Shown: one piece after another, positions 1 to 5,967 of the stretch
How the letters are laid out: the number at the start of each line of letters is the position of its first letter
How positions within the stretch are numbered: the stretch's first letter is position 1
NCBI GenBank assembly: GCA_018894075.1
Contig: JAHIEB010000036.1
Location: 1 to 10,590 of the forward strand
DNA from: Patescibacteria group bacterium
GTDB taxonomy: Bacteria; Patescibacteriota; Minisyncoccia; Minisyncoccales; Staskawiczbacteraceae
Direction of reading: 5' to 3'
DNA: 10,590 nucleotides
Program-made: the position numbers and the translations under genes
Notes under the pieces: generated by a model
Told to the model about the DNA's origin: nothing
What the model saw: the letters and a program-made list of their open reading frames with translations, nothing else
The model's database searches: none

Positions 1-3
1 CAT
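1..3 (-). CDS. Start codon of a divergent gene running off the left edge
   Basis: Only the start codon is inside the window, so the product cannot be known. The complement of bases 1-3 is ATG. It is preceded by a good ribosome binding site (AAAGGAAG, complement of 10-17) with 6-8 bases between, and further up by a consensus-like minus-strand promoter at 177-205. Together these argue for a gene transcribed leftward, divergently from the ComEA-like gene, with a leader of about 165 bases. No reading frame can be tested, so this rests on signals alone. Confidence 0.45.
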
Positions 4-9
4 GACACA

Positions 10-21
10 CTTCCTTTCTCC
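10..21 (-). promoter_or_regulatory. Ribosome binding site of the divergent left-edge gene
   Basis: On the minus strand the stretch reads GGAGAAAGGAAG, six bases before the ATG at 3-1. AAAGGA matches the 16S 3' end well. It is the only clear Shine-Dalgarno sequence at a start in this window and is what selects base 3 as a start. Confidence 0.5.
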
Positions 22-42
22 AACTTATAGCCGGAAAAATTA

Positions 43-126
43 CCTCTGCCCGAGGTTAAGGGGCTTGACCGAAGTAGTCATAGCCAGAAAATACCAAATT
101 TATTAGTGTCTTTTGGCTATGACTAC
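43..126 (-). promoter_or_regulatory. Structured 5' leader: long hairpin and possible pseudoknot
   Basis: Bases 74-86 and 114-126 are perfect 13-base inverted repeats (GTAGTCATAGCCA and its complement). The stem continues with three A:T pairs after one bulged base and has a loop of about 20 bases. There is no T-run on either strand, so it is not an intrinsic terminator. Nearer the divergent start, 42-46 pairs with 52-56 (ACCTC/GAGGT), and the loop bases 48-51 can pair with 61-64, an H-type pseudoknot possibility. All of it lies in the predicted leader of the minus-strand gene starting at base 3. A cis-regulatory RNA is an inference; I do not recognise a known riboswitch class. Confidence 0.45.
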
Positions 127-176
127 CAAACGCAAGTGAAAATATGGATATAAAAGAACTAATTTACTATGTTTAT

Positions 177-205
177 ATTATGTCATATTGACAAATCTAT
201 GTCAA
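177..205 (-). promoter_or_regulatory. Sigma70-type promoter for the divergent left-edge gene
   Basis: On the minus strand a perfect -35 TTGACA (complement of 200-205) is followed after 17 bases by CATAAT (complement of 177-182), five of six to consensus. Transcription would start near 170 and run leftward. The -35 is half of an inverted repeat TTGACA-6-TGTCAA (188-205), so the plus strand also shows TTGACA here but without a -10 at the right distance. Confidence 0.55.
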
Positions 206-258
206 GCCCAAACGTCTTTTTTTCACATCTTAAACAATATTAGAACCATTATTTTTAT

Positions 259-272
259 TGTATAATCAATAA
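259..272 (+). promoter_or_regulatory. -10 box placed for a leaderless ComEA-like mRNA
   Basis: A perfect TATAAT at 261-266, preceded by TG at 259-260, ends six bases before the ATG at 273. The transcription start would fall on or beside the A of the start codon. No good -35 is visible at 16-18 bases upstream and no ribosome binding site exists. A leaderless transcript is inferred from spacing. Confidence 0.5.
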
Positions 273-1100
273 ATGAAAAAGTTTTTGTTTTTAATTATTG
301 CTTTTTTAATTTTTCCCTATTTTGTTTTAGCATCAGACAAAGTGGAAATCAACACAGCGTCGCTGGAGCAATTGGACACCTTAATTGGTATTGGACCAAC
401 ATACGCTCAAAGAATAACTGATGCCAGGCCGTTTTCTTCTGTTGATGACTTGATAAGGGTGAAAGGCATTGGAGAAAAAACTCTGCAAAAAATAAAAGAC
501 CAGGGGTTAGCATATGCTGAAACCCAAGCCATAATTTTGGCTGAACCAATAGTGCCTCCGCAAGATATAGTTATCCCGACAGTCTATCCAATGGGCATTG
601 TTTTCAGCAAAGTCCTTCCCTCTCCTGACGGGCCAGACACAAAAGAGTGGTTTGAGTTGTATAATACGAATTCAGAAAGTGTTGACCTTTCTGGTTGGAA
701 GGTTTACGATAGGCAAGGAAAAACAACTACCTATGTATTTCCTGTGGGTTCTGTTATAAAAAAGAGTCTTACTTTTAAAAGAGCTGACACAAAAATAACC
801 CTTAATAACGACTCTGATGGGCTGGTTTTAGAAGATCCCAACGGAAGTATTGTTGATGAAATGTCATATAGCGATGCAAAACAAGGACAGATATACGGCA
901 GGGATTCCAAGCCAGAGGTTGTCATGGGCCAGACCAAAGAATATAATAACTTAGAGAAGACCCTTTTAGCTGGAGAGCTAGAATCTGAAAATCCTTTTCC
1001 TTTTATTTTAATCTTATCTATTTTAACAAGTATAATTTTACTAGTAATCTTTATTAAATATGTCAGGACACAGTCACTTCAAAACAATAAAGGCCCATAA
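273..1100 (+). CDS. Exported ComEA-like HhH protein with lamin-tail-like domain and C-terminal anchor
   Basis: This 275-residue protein is probably held outside the cell membrane and may bind DNA, as ComEA does in natural transformation. Residues 1-20 are a signal peptide (KK, then a hydrophobic run to VLAS). Residues 22-82 form a ComEA-type double helix-hairpin-helix: the INTAS motif at 26-30, hairpin GIGPTYAQ near 39-46 and hairpin GIGEKTLQ near 65-72. Residues about 105-210 resemble a lamin-tail Ig-like domain (WFELYN at 126-131, DLSGW at 138-142, RADTKITLNND, GLVLEDPNG). Residues 241-264 are one membrane helix followed by a short basic tail. The HhH call is strong, the lamin-tail call good by pattern, and the competence role inferred. 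It begins without a leader or ribosome site, and its last 41 bases overlap yebC. Confidence 0.8.
   Translation: MKKFLFLIIAFLIFPYFVLASDKVEINTASLEQLDTLIGIGPTYAQRITDARPFSSVDDLIRVKGIGEKTLQKIKDQGLAYAETQAIILAEPIVPPQDIVIPTVYPMGIVFSKVLPSPDGPDTKEWFELYNTNSESVDLSGWKVYDRQGKTTTYVFPVGSVIKKSLTFKRADTKITLNNDSDGLVLEDPNGSIVDEMSYSDAKQGQIYGRDSKPEVVMGQTKEYNNLEKTLLAGELESENPFPFILILSILTSIILLVIFIKYVRTQSLQNNKGP
1031..1036 (+). promoter_or_regulatory. Possible internal -10 box upstream of yebC
   Basis: A perfect TATAAT lies within the 3' end of the ComEA-like gene, 23 bases before the yebC ATG. A poor -35 (TTAATC, 1008-1013) sits 17 bases upstream. In AT-rich DNA this can arise by chance; it would give yebC and ruvC their own promoter. 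Confidence 0.25.
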
Positions 1101-1773
1101 AGAGGTAGCTGACGCAAAAAGAGGGAAAATATTTGCCAAAATAGGCAAAGTTATTTCTCTGGCAGCTAAAGACGGCCCAGACCCTGCCGTTAATTCAAAA
1201 CTAAGGACAGTTATTGAGCAGGCAAAAATTGCTAATATGCCTAAAGATAATATTGAAAAGGCTATTAAAAGAGGGTCTGGGGAATTAGACGGAAGCTCCT
1301 TGGAAGAAGTTTCCTTTGAGGGGTTCGGCCCAGGAGGCACGGCTTTAATAGTCGGGGGAATCACTGATAATAAAAATAGGACCTTAGCTGACGTAAAACA
1401 AATCTTTAACCGGTATGACGCCAAATTAGCAGGAGAGGGAGCCGTTAGGTGGATGTTTGAAAGAAGAGGAATTATATTAATTGAAGAAATCTCTCTGCCC
1501 AAAGAAGAGGCGGAGTTAATTGCTATTGAGGCCGGAGCTGAAGATATTGCATGGCAGACAGGGGGGTTGGAAATATATACCCAGCCGCTGGAATTAGAGA
1601 ATGTTAAAAAGACGCTTGAGGAAAAATCCCTTAAGATAGCTTCTTCTTTTTTAGGGTGGGTCCCAAAAGAATCAATCGATATAGATCAAAAGGCTAAAGA
1701 AAAGAATGAAAAAATGTTTGAAGCTTTGGATGAGAACGACGCCATACAGGAAATATTTTCTAACATCAAATGA
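1060..1773 (+). CDS. yebC: YebC/TACO1-family translation/transcription regulator
   Basis: YebC-family proteins are cytoplasmic. Known members act as DNA-binding regulators or help ribosomes through difficult peptides such as proline runs. At 237 residues it has the usual length. The N-terminus is the family signature: MSGHS, then DAKRGKIFAKI at about 18-28, then ANMPKDNIEKAIKRG near 58-72. The acidic middle and C-terminal domains follow (FEGFGPGGTALIV near 86-98, EGAVRWMFE near 126-134). The start is fixed by the M-S/A-G-H-S beginning, although it lies 41 bases inside the preceding gene. No ribosome binding site is visible. It overlaps ruvC by four bases (ATGA), so the two are probably translated together; yebC-ruvC linkage is common in bacteria. 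Confidence 0.95.
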   Translation: MSGHSHFKTIKAHKEVADAKRGKIFAKIGKVISLAAKDGPDPAVNSKLRTVIEQAKIANMPKDNIEKAIKRGSGELDGSSLEEVSFEGFGPGGTALIVGGITDNKNRTLADVKQIFNRYDAKLAGEGAVRWMFERRGIILIEEISLPKEEAELIAIEAGAEDIAWQTGGLEIYTQPLELENVKKTLEEKSLKIASSFLGWVPKESIDIDQKAKEKNEKMFEALDENDAIQEIFSNIK

Positions 1774-2246
1774 TAATACTCGGCTTAGATCCGGGCACAG
1801 CCACCACTGGATATGGAATTATACGGAAAGAAAATCAAAAATTCACATTAATTGATTTTGGCTGTATTTGCACCCAAACAGATAAAAGCGCAGGGCAACG
1901 ATTAAGGGAGATAAACTGCGAACTAGAAAAGCTGATAAAAAAACACAAGCCCGATTTAATATCGGTAGAAACCGTATATTTTTTTAAGAATCTAAAAACC
2001 GCAATGCCGGTGAGTCAAGCAAGAGGCGTGATACTTTTTACTGCTGCCAAGAAAAATATCCCCGTATGCGACATCACTCCTTTGCAGATGAAAATGGCTG
2101 TTGTCGGATATGGAAGGGCAGATAAAAAGCAGGTGCAAAAAATGGTTGGAAATATCCTAGAATTGGATAAGCCTATAAAATCAGACGACGCGGCAGACGC
2201 CCTTGGAATAGCTATTTGCGGAGGACTAAAGTTTTACACATCTTGA
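1770..2246 (+). CDS. ruvC: Crossover junction endodeoxyribonuclease RuvC
   Basis: RuvC is the dimeric, Mg-dependent resolvase that nicks Holliday junctions after RuvAB branch migration. The 158 residues match the family length. All four expected acidic active-site positions can be seen: D7 in GLDPGTATTGYG, E67 in VETVYF, and D140 and D143 in DDAADALGIA. The QARGVI stretch (83-88) and the VVGYGRADKKQV segment (111-122) are also typical. It starts inside the yebC stop (ATGA) with no ribosome site of its own, so translation is probably coupled. ruvA and ruvB are not in the window. Its TGA stop lies within the -35 box of the next promoter. Confidence 0.95.
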   Translation: MIILGLDPGTATTGYGIIRKENQKFTLIDFGCICTQTDKSAGQRLREINCELEKLIKKHKPDLISVETVYFFKNLKTAMPVSQARGVILFTAAKKNIPVCDITPLQMKMAVVGYGRADKKQVQKMVGNILELDKPIKSDDAADALGIAICGGLKFYTS

Positions 2247-2270
2247 CAATAGTTGTCATAAAAATACAAT
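2243..2270 (+). promoter_or_regulatory. Strong promoter with operator-like palindrome after ruvC
   Basis: A perfect -35 TTGACA (2243-2248) is followed after 16 bases by TACAAT (2265-2270). The -35 overlaps the ruvC stop codon. Between the boxes lies a perfect inverted repeat, TGACAA-TAG-TTGTCA (2244-2258), which could be a repressor site. Transcription should begin near 2277, on an ATG. It would drive the acidic protein at 2323. Confidence 0.6.
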
Positions 2271-2276
2271 AATTAA

Positions 2277-2303
2277 ATGGTCGAGCAAAACCTAACAAAT
2301 TAA
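2277..2303 (+). CDS. Possible leaderless 8-residue leader peptide (MVEQNLTN)
   Basis: An ATG lies six bases after the -10 box at 2265-2270, the same spacing as at the ComEA-like and PBP genes. It opens an eight-codon frame ending TAA at 2301-2303. A G-rich stretch AAAGGGGT (2303-2310) starts at this stop, 12 bases before the next ATG at 2323. It may be a leader peptide coupled to the acidic protein, or chance. Nothing in its sequence (no run of one amino acid) suggests attenuation. Confidence 0.25.
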   Translation: MVEQNLTN

Positions 2304-2322
2304 AAGGGGTTGTAAATTAAAA

Positions 2323-2499
2323 ATGGCCGAGGAAATCTTTACCCGCTTTGTAAACCTCTATGACGACCTTGATGATTCAGAGGTAGACGACCTAGACGAT
2401 GAAGAAACAGAGGAGGCCGAGGAGGCAGACGGCGAAGAGCCCGCAGAAGAGGAGGAAGCCGATGACGTTGATGTCCCGGGGGAAGAGGAGGAGGTATAG
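2323..2499 (+). CDS. Extremely acidic 58-residue protein, function unknown
   Basis: I do not recognise this protein. Of 58 residues 31 are Asp or Glu and only one is basic (R8). It begins with a short amphipathic stretch (MAEEIFTRFVNLYDDL), continues almost wholly with D/E broken by Ala and Gly, and has no Cys, membrane segment or signal peptide. It is probably disordered and cytoplasmic. Three signals support it: a near-consensus promoter at 2243-2270, an intrinsic terminator starting three bases after its stop, and the strongly biased composition. It seems to be a monocistronic unit between ruvC and the PBP gene. The competing frame over the same bases gives an implausible Arg/Lys-rich extension of the PBP. 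By analogy, very acidic small proteins can be DNA mimics, chaperone or ribosome-factor tails, or cation binders, but nothing here chooses among these. Confidence 0.7.
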   Translation: MAEEIFTRFVNLYDDLDDSEVDDLDDEETEEAEEADGEEPAEEEEADDVDVPGEEEEV

Positions 2500-2501
2500 A
2501 A

Positions 2502-2530
2502 GAAAAACCTTGCTTTGTGCAAGGTTTTTC
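2502..2530 (+). terminator. Intrinsic terminator after the acidic gene
   Basis: A perfect 12-base stem (GAAAAACCTTGC at 2502-2513 with its complement at 2519-2530) surrounds a five-base loop. The T-rich right arm and following CGTTGCTCTTTTG act as the U-tract. It starts three bases after the acidic gene's stop and ends just before the PBP promoter, so it separates two transcription units. Confidence 0.75.
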
Positions 2531-2531
2531 G

Positions 2532-2560
2532 TTGCTCTTTTGTTAAATTTAGTGTTTAAT
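2532..2560 (+). promoter_or_regulatory. Promoter for a leaderless PBP mRNA
   Basis: TTGCTC (2532-2537) and TTTAAT (2555-2560) are separated by 17 bases. The -10 box ends six bases before the ATG at 2567, so transcription would start at the initiation codon. The boxes are only moderate matches, but their position directly behind the terminator supports the call. Confidence 0.45.
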
Positions 2561-2566
2561 AAGTTT

Positions 2567-4681
2567 ATGAAATTGATTAAAATCCTCCTTCGTGTTGCTA
2601 GATATTTTGTTGTCTTATTTTTATTGAGCGCCCTGTTTGTTGTCGGGCTTTTTATCTATTATGGGAAAGACCTGCCCCAACCAGATGACTTTACTGAAAA
2701 ACCATTCATCCAATCCACTAAAATATATGATAGAACGGGCAAGGTTATTTTATATGATATTTACGGAGAGGAAAAACGGGAACTGGTTTTTTTAGATGAG
2801 ATTTCAGAGAATTTAAAAATGGCTATTTTAGCATCGGAGGACTCAAGGTTTTATGAACATTCTGGCATAGATTTTCAAGGAATAGCCAGAGCTATTTTAA
2901 TTGACTTAAAGCTTTGGAAAAGAGAACAAGGGGCCTCCACAATAACCCAGCAACTAATTCGATCTTCCTTTTTAAGCACCAAGAAGACGATTGCCAGAAA
3001 GGTCCAAGAGATTATCCTTACTTTGGAGCTTGAGCAAAAATACTCTAAAGACCAGATATTTGAATGGTATTTAAACCAAATACCTTTTGGTCAAAATGCT
3101 TATGGAATAGAATCTGCTAGCCAGACATATTTTGGTAAAACAGCCAAAGACCTATCTGTCCCCGAGTCTGCTGTTCTAACTGCCATGATAGCGGCTCCCA
3201 GCTACTACTCTCCCTACGGCCCGAATAAAGAAGAGCTACTGAAGAGAAAGGACTGGGTTTTAGAAAGAATGCAAAAAAACAATTTTATATCAAAAGATGA
3301 ATTAGCTTTTGCTAAAACTGAAGAAATCCAGTTTAAAAATAACAAACAAACTATAAAGGCTCCTCATTTTGTTTTTTACATCCTCCGCTATTTAAAAGAT
3401 AAATATGGAGAAACCTTTTTAATGGAAAAGGGGCTAAAAGTATATACCACCCTAGATTGGGACATCCAACAGAATACCGAAGCTGTTATTGAGGCAAAAA
3501 CAGAGACCAGTAAGGGATATAATGCGAACAATGCGGCAGCTGTTGTTTTAGACCCAAAAACAGGAGAAGTTTTGGCTTTAGTTGGGTCTAAAGATTATTT
3601 TGGGACATCATACCCAGAAGGGTGTAAATCAGAACTTGGCCAATGCTTATTTGATCCCAAGTACGATGTAGCCACACTAGGCAAAAGACAGCCCGGTTCT
3701 TCTTTTAAACCATTTGTTTATGCCACTGCTTTTGATAAGGGGTACACCCCTTCAACTATTTTATGGGATGCCCCGACAGAGTTTAATACGAGTTGTAATC
3801 CAGATTGCACCCAAACAACAGACCAATACGGATTAAAGTGTTATAACCCGAGGAATTACGATGGGGTATATAGAGGAAAGGTGACCTTAAGACAGTCTTT
3901 AGCTCAATCTTTAAATCTTCCCTCTGTAAAACTATTATACTTGGCTGGAATTGAAGAAAGCTTAAGGACCGCCCAAAACCTTGGATTAACAACATTAACC
4001 GACAAAGATCGCTACGGACTGTCTTTGGTTTTGGGTGGAGGAGAGGTAAACCTTTTAGAAATGACTTCTGCTTATGGTGTTTTTGCAACAGAGGGATATA
4101 GGACGCCTCCGGTCAATATTTTGCGGATAGAAGACGCTGATGGAAATATTATAGAAGAAAACAAAAAAGTTGCAGAGAAAGTTTTAAGCACGCAGACAGC
4201 AAGATTAATAAACGATATATTGTCAGATAACGAAGCGAGGCTCCCCGCTTTTGTTAGAAATAATCCTCTGTACTTTTCAGGGTATGATGTTGCCGCAAAA
4301 ACAGGGACCACCTCAAGCTATATGGATGTTTGGACAGTGGGATATACCCCCTTTGTTGCAGTCGGAGTGTGGGCGGGAAACAATGACAACTCTCCCATTA
4401 ATAAGCAGAGCGGGATCGGGCTTGCCGCCCCCATTTGGCGGGGAATAATAGAAAAAATTATATCTACTCACCAAAAAGAATATTTTACAGAGCCAGATCC
4501 TGTTTTTTCTCAAAACCCGGCACTACAAGGTATTATTCCAGATGGAGAAAATCATTCTATTCTGCAGTATATTAATGCAAAAAATCCCAATGGGCCGTAT
4601 CCTCAAAATCCCAATGAGGACCCCCAATATTCCGCTTGGGAGTATGGGGTTTTACATTGGGCTCCTTTTGGCGAAGAATAA
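2567..4681 (+). CDS. Class A penicillin-binding protein (glycosyltransferase/transpeptidase)
   Basis: This bifunctional peptidoglycan synthase polymerises lipid II and cross-links stem peptides outside the membrane. From M at 2567 it has 704 residues. Residues about 5-32 are the N-terminal membrane anchor. The GT51 domain (about 70-220) carries SEDSRFYEHSG with catalytic E91, GASTITQQ near 122-129, the RKVQEIILTLELE helix with E148, and YLNQIPFG near 168-175. The transpeptidase domain has S378 and K381 in GSSFK, S448-L-N450 as SxN, and K578-T-G in AAKTGTTSS. The open frame extends upstream to 2399, but that part crosses a terminator and overlaps the acidic gene in another frame. The ATG at 2567, right before the basic residues and anchor helix, is preferred. 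No ribosome site is visible. It converges on dnaN with one base between the stops. PBP1a-like by architecture. Confidence 0.93.
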   Translation: MKLIKILLRVARYFVVLFLLSALFVVGLFIYYGKDLPQPDDFTEKPFIQSTKIYDRTGKVILYDIYGEEKRELVFLDEISENLKMAILASEDSRFYEHSGIDFQGIARAILIDLKLWKREQGASTITQQLIRSSFLSTKKTIARKVQEIILTLELEQKYSKDQIFEWYLNQIPFGQNAYGIESASQTYFGKTAKDLSVPESAVLTAMIAAPSYYSPYGPNKEELLKRKDWVLERMQKNNFISKDELAFAKTEEIQFKNNKQTIKAPHFVFYILRYLKDKYGETFLMEKGLKVYTTLDWDIQQNTEAVIEAKTETSKGYNANNAAAVVLDPKTGEVLALVGSKDYFGTSYPEGCKSELGQCLFDPKYDVATLGKRQPGSSFKPFVYATAFDKGYTPSTILWDAPTEFNTSCNPDCTQTTDQYGLKCYNPRNYDGVYRGKVTLRQSLAQSLNLPSVKLLYLAGIEESLRTAQNLGLTTLTDKDRYGLSLVLGGGEVNLLEMTSAYGVFATEGYRTPPVNILRIEDADGNIIEENKKVAEKVLSTQTARLINDILSDNEARLPAFVRNNPLYFSGYDVAAKTGTTSSYMDVWTVGYTPFVAVGVWAGNNDNSPINKQSGIGLAAPIWRGIIEKIISTHQKEYFTEPDPVFSQNPALQGIIPDGENHSILQYINAKNPNGPYPQNPNEDPQYSAWEYGVLHWAPFGEE

Positions 4682-4682
4682 T

Positions 4683-5801
4683 TTATGCTGTTTTAATCGG
4701 CATGACCACGTATAAATAACTCTCGTCTCCTATCGGCTTTAAAATACATGGCCCCTCTTCTTCTGAAACACTAAAAGACACTTCAGAGCTTTTAATGTTG
4801 TTTATGCCATCAATTAGAAATTTATGATTAAAAGCCATCTCAACAGGAGAGCCCGAGGCTTTTATTTCTAAGCTGGACGTGCTTTCTCCAACCTCGGGGC
4901 TTTTAGCAAAAACTTCCATAACTTTTTCTGAAGGATCAATATTGAGTTTTATTTCGCTCACTTTTCCAGAAAATAAAGAGGCGGTTTTTAGGTGGTTTAA
5001 AAACTCTTCTTTTTTGATAATTATATTTGTTTTAAATTTAAGGGGAATGATATCTTGATAATTTGGATATTCTCCCTCAATTAACCGTGAAAAGATTTGC
5101 GCTTGCGGGTGTTTAAATTCTTTCATTGAGAGCTCAAAAAGAGTCTGGTTTGAGCTAAAACAAATTTTTAAATCGCCTTCCTTATCTGAAAAAGTGTTTA
5201 TTATTTCTCTAGCTGATTTTTGGGGTAAAATTATACTGCACTCTTTTTTGTTTTCAATGGTTAGGGTTTTTTCAGCTAACCTAAAACTATCTGTCGCAAC
5301 AATTTTTAAAGAATTTGAGGAAAAATGAAGATATACGCCCGATATCTCGGGTCGCGCTTGGGATGGAGAGGCAATATCTATTATTTGGGAGAGGCCCTGG
5401 CAGAATTTTTTATTATCTATTAACAATTGGTCGCTATCGGAAACCTCTGGAATTAAGGGGAAGTCTTCTGGATTAAATCCTTGTATTTGTGTTTTATATT
5501 CTTTACACTCCACTAAAAGGTTTTGTTTTTTCTCTTCTATATTAATTTTTTCTTCTGGGAGAAGGGAAATAAAGCTGGATAAAAATCTAACAGGTATTAC
5601 GGCTTTTCCTTTTTTTATCCCCTTGCATGGAACCCAATATTTAATCGCTGTTTCTAAATCAGTAGCAGTTAATAAAAGCAGGTTGTCTTCGGCAGACATT
5701 AAAACATTATCTAAAATGGGGAGGCTGATGTTTTTACCAACAACTTTCTCTACAATATTCAGGGCGGTTTTTAAATTGTTTTTTAAAATTTCTAATTTCA
5801 T
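4683..5801 (-). CDS. dnaN: DNA polymerase III beta subunit (sliding clamp)
   Basis: DnaN forms the ring-shaped dimer that holds the replicative polymerase on DNA and is a docking site for repair and replication proteins. The 372 residues match the family length and its three similar domains (about 1-120, 121-245, 246-372). Visible hallmarks are the N-terminal MKLEILKNNL, LPILDNVL near 27-34, ATDLETAI near 46-53, the middle-domain ATDSFRLAEK and the C-terminal YLYVVMPI that lines the partner-binding pocket. The C-terminus is MPIKTA instead of the usual MPMRL/I, a mild change. It lies downstream of dnaA in the same direction but has its own likely promoter in the 157-base gap. The start has no ribosome site. 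Confidence 0.97.
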   Translation of the reverse strand: MKLEILKNNLKTALNIVEKVVGKNISLPILDNVLMSAEDNLLLLTATDLETAIKYWVPCKGIKKGKAVIPVRFLSSFISLLPEEKINIEEKKQNLLVECKEYKTQIQGFNPEDFPLIPEVSDSDQLLIDNKKFCQGLSQIIDIASPSQARPEISGVYLHFSSNSLKIVATDSFRLAEKTLTIENKKECSIILPQKSAREIINTFSDKEGDLKICFSSNQTLFELSMKEFKHPQAQIFSRLIEGEYPNYQDIIPLKFKTNIIIKKEEFLNHLKTASLFSGKVSEIKLNIDPSEKVMEVFAKSPEVGESTSSLEIKASGSPVEMAFNHKFLIDGINNIKSSEVSFSVSEEEGPCILKPIGDESYLYVVMPIKTA

Positions 5802-5816
5802 AATTAATTAAATATA

Positions 5817-5844
5817 TTTATAGTTATTATTAAGATAGTGTAAA
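5817..5844 (-). promoter_or_regulatory. Likely dnaN promoter
   Basis: On the minus strand TTTACA (complement of 5839-5844) and TATAAA (complement of 5817-5822) are separated by 16 bases; each is five of six to consensus. Transcription would start near 5809-5810, giving a leader of only about eight bases. The area is very AT-rich, so chance matches are possible. Confidence 0.45.
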
Positions 5845-5877
5845 TTTGGATTTTAATCTTATTTTTGGGGGACAACC

Positions 5878-5967
5878 TGTGTATGGCATCTTTAAAAACA
5901 AGGGAGTTCTAGGGTTAATGGCGGGGGTAAAAATCATTCCATCTGTTTTACACAGGAGTTATCCACT
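5878..5967. other. DnaA-box cluster between dnaA and dnaN (candidate unwinding half of oriC)
   Basis: Three DnaA-box-like nonamers lie here: TTATCCACT at 5959-5967 (8 of 9; it includes the dnaA stop codon), TTTTACACA at 5946-5954 (matches TTWTNCACA fully) and TGTGTATGG at 5878-5886 (7 of 9, reverse orientation). A C-rich block on the dnaN-sense strand (complement of 5866-5872) and then an AT-rich stretch follow toward dnaN, including TAA-TAA-TAA on the minus strand (about 5825-5833). This order (boxes, GC block, trinucleotides, AT-rich DNA) resembles the Bacillus subtilis unwinding region. It covers most of the 157-base dnaA-dnaN gap. Confidence 0.45.

Noticed and set aside
188..221. Inverted repeat TTGACA-6-TGTCAA followed by a T-run as a terminator
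   Set aside because: Nine bases separate the stem from the T-run and the stem is weak; the repeat is better explained by the minus-strand -35 box.
1074..1502. 142-residue open frame antisense to yebC
   Set aside because: It mirrors a well-conserved gene, has no ribosome site or recognisable motif, and is explained by codon bias on the other strand.
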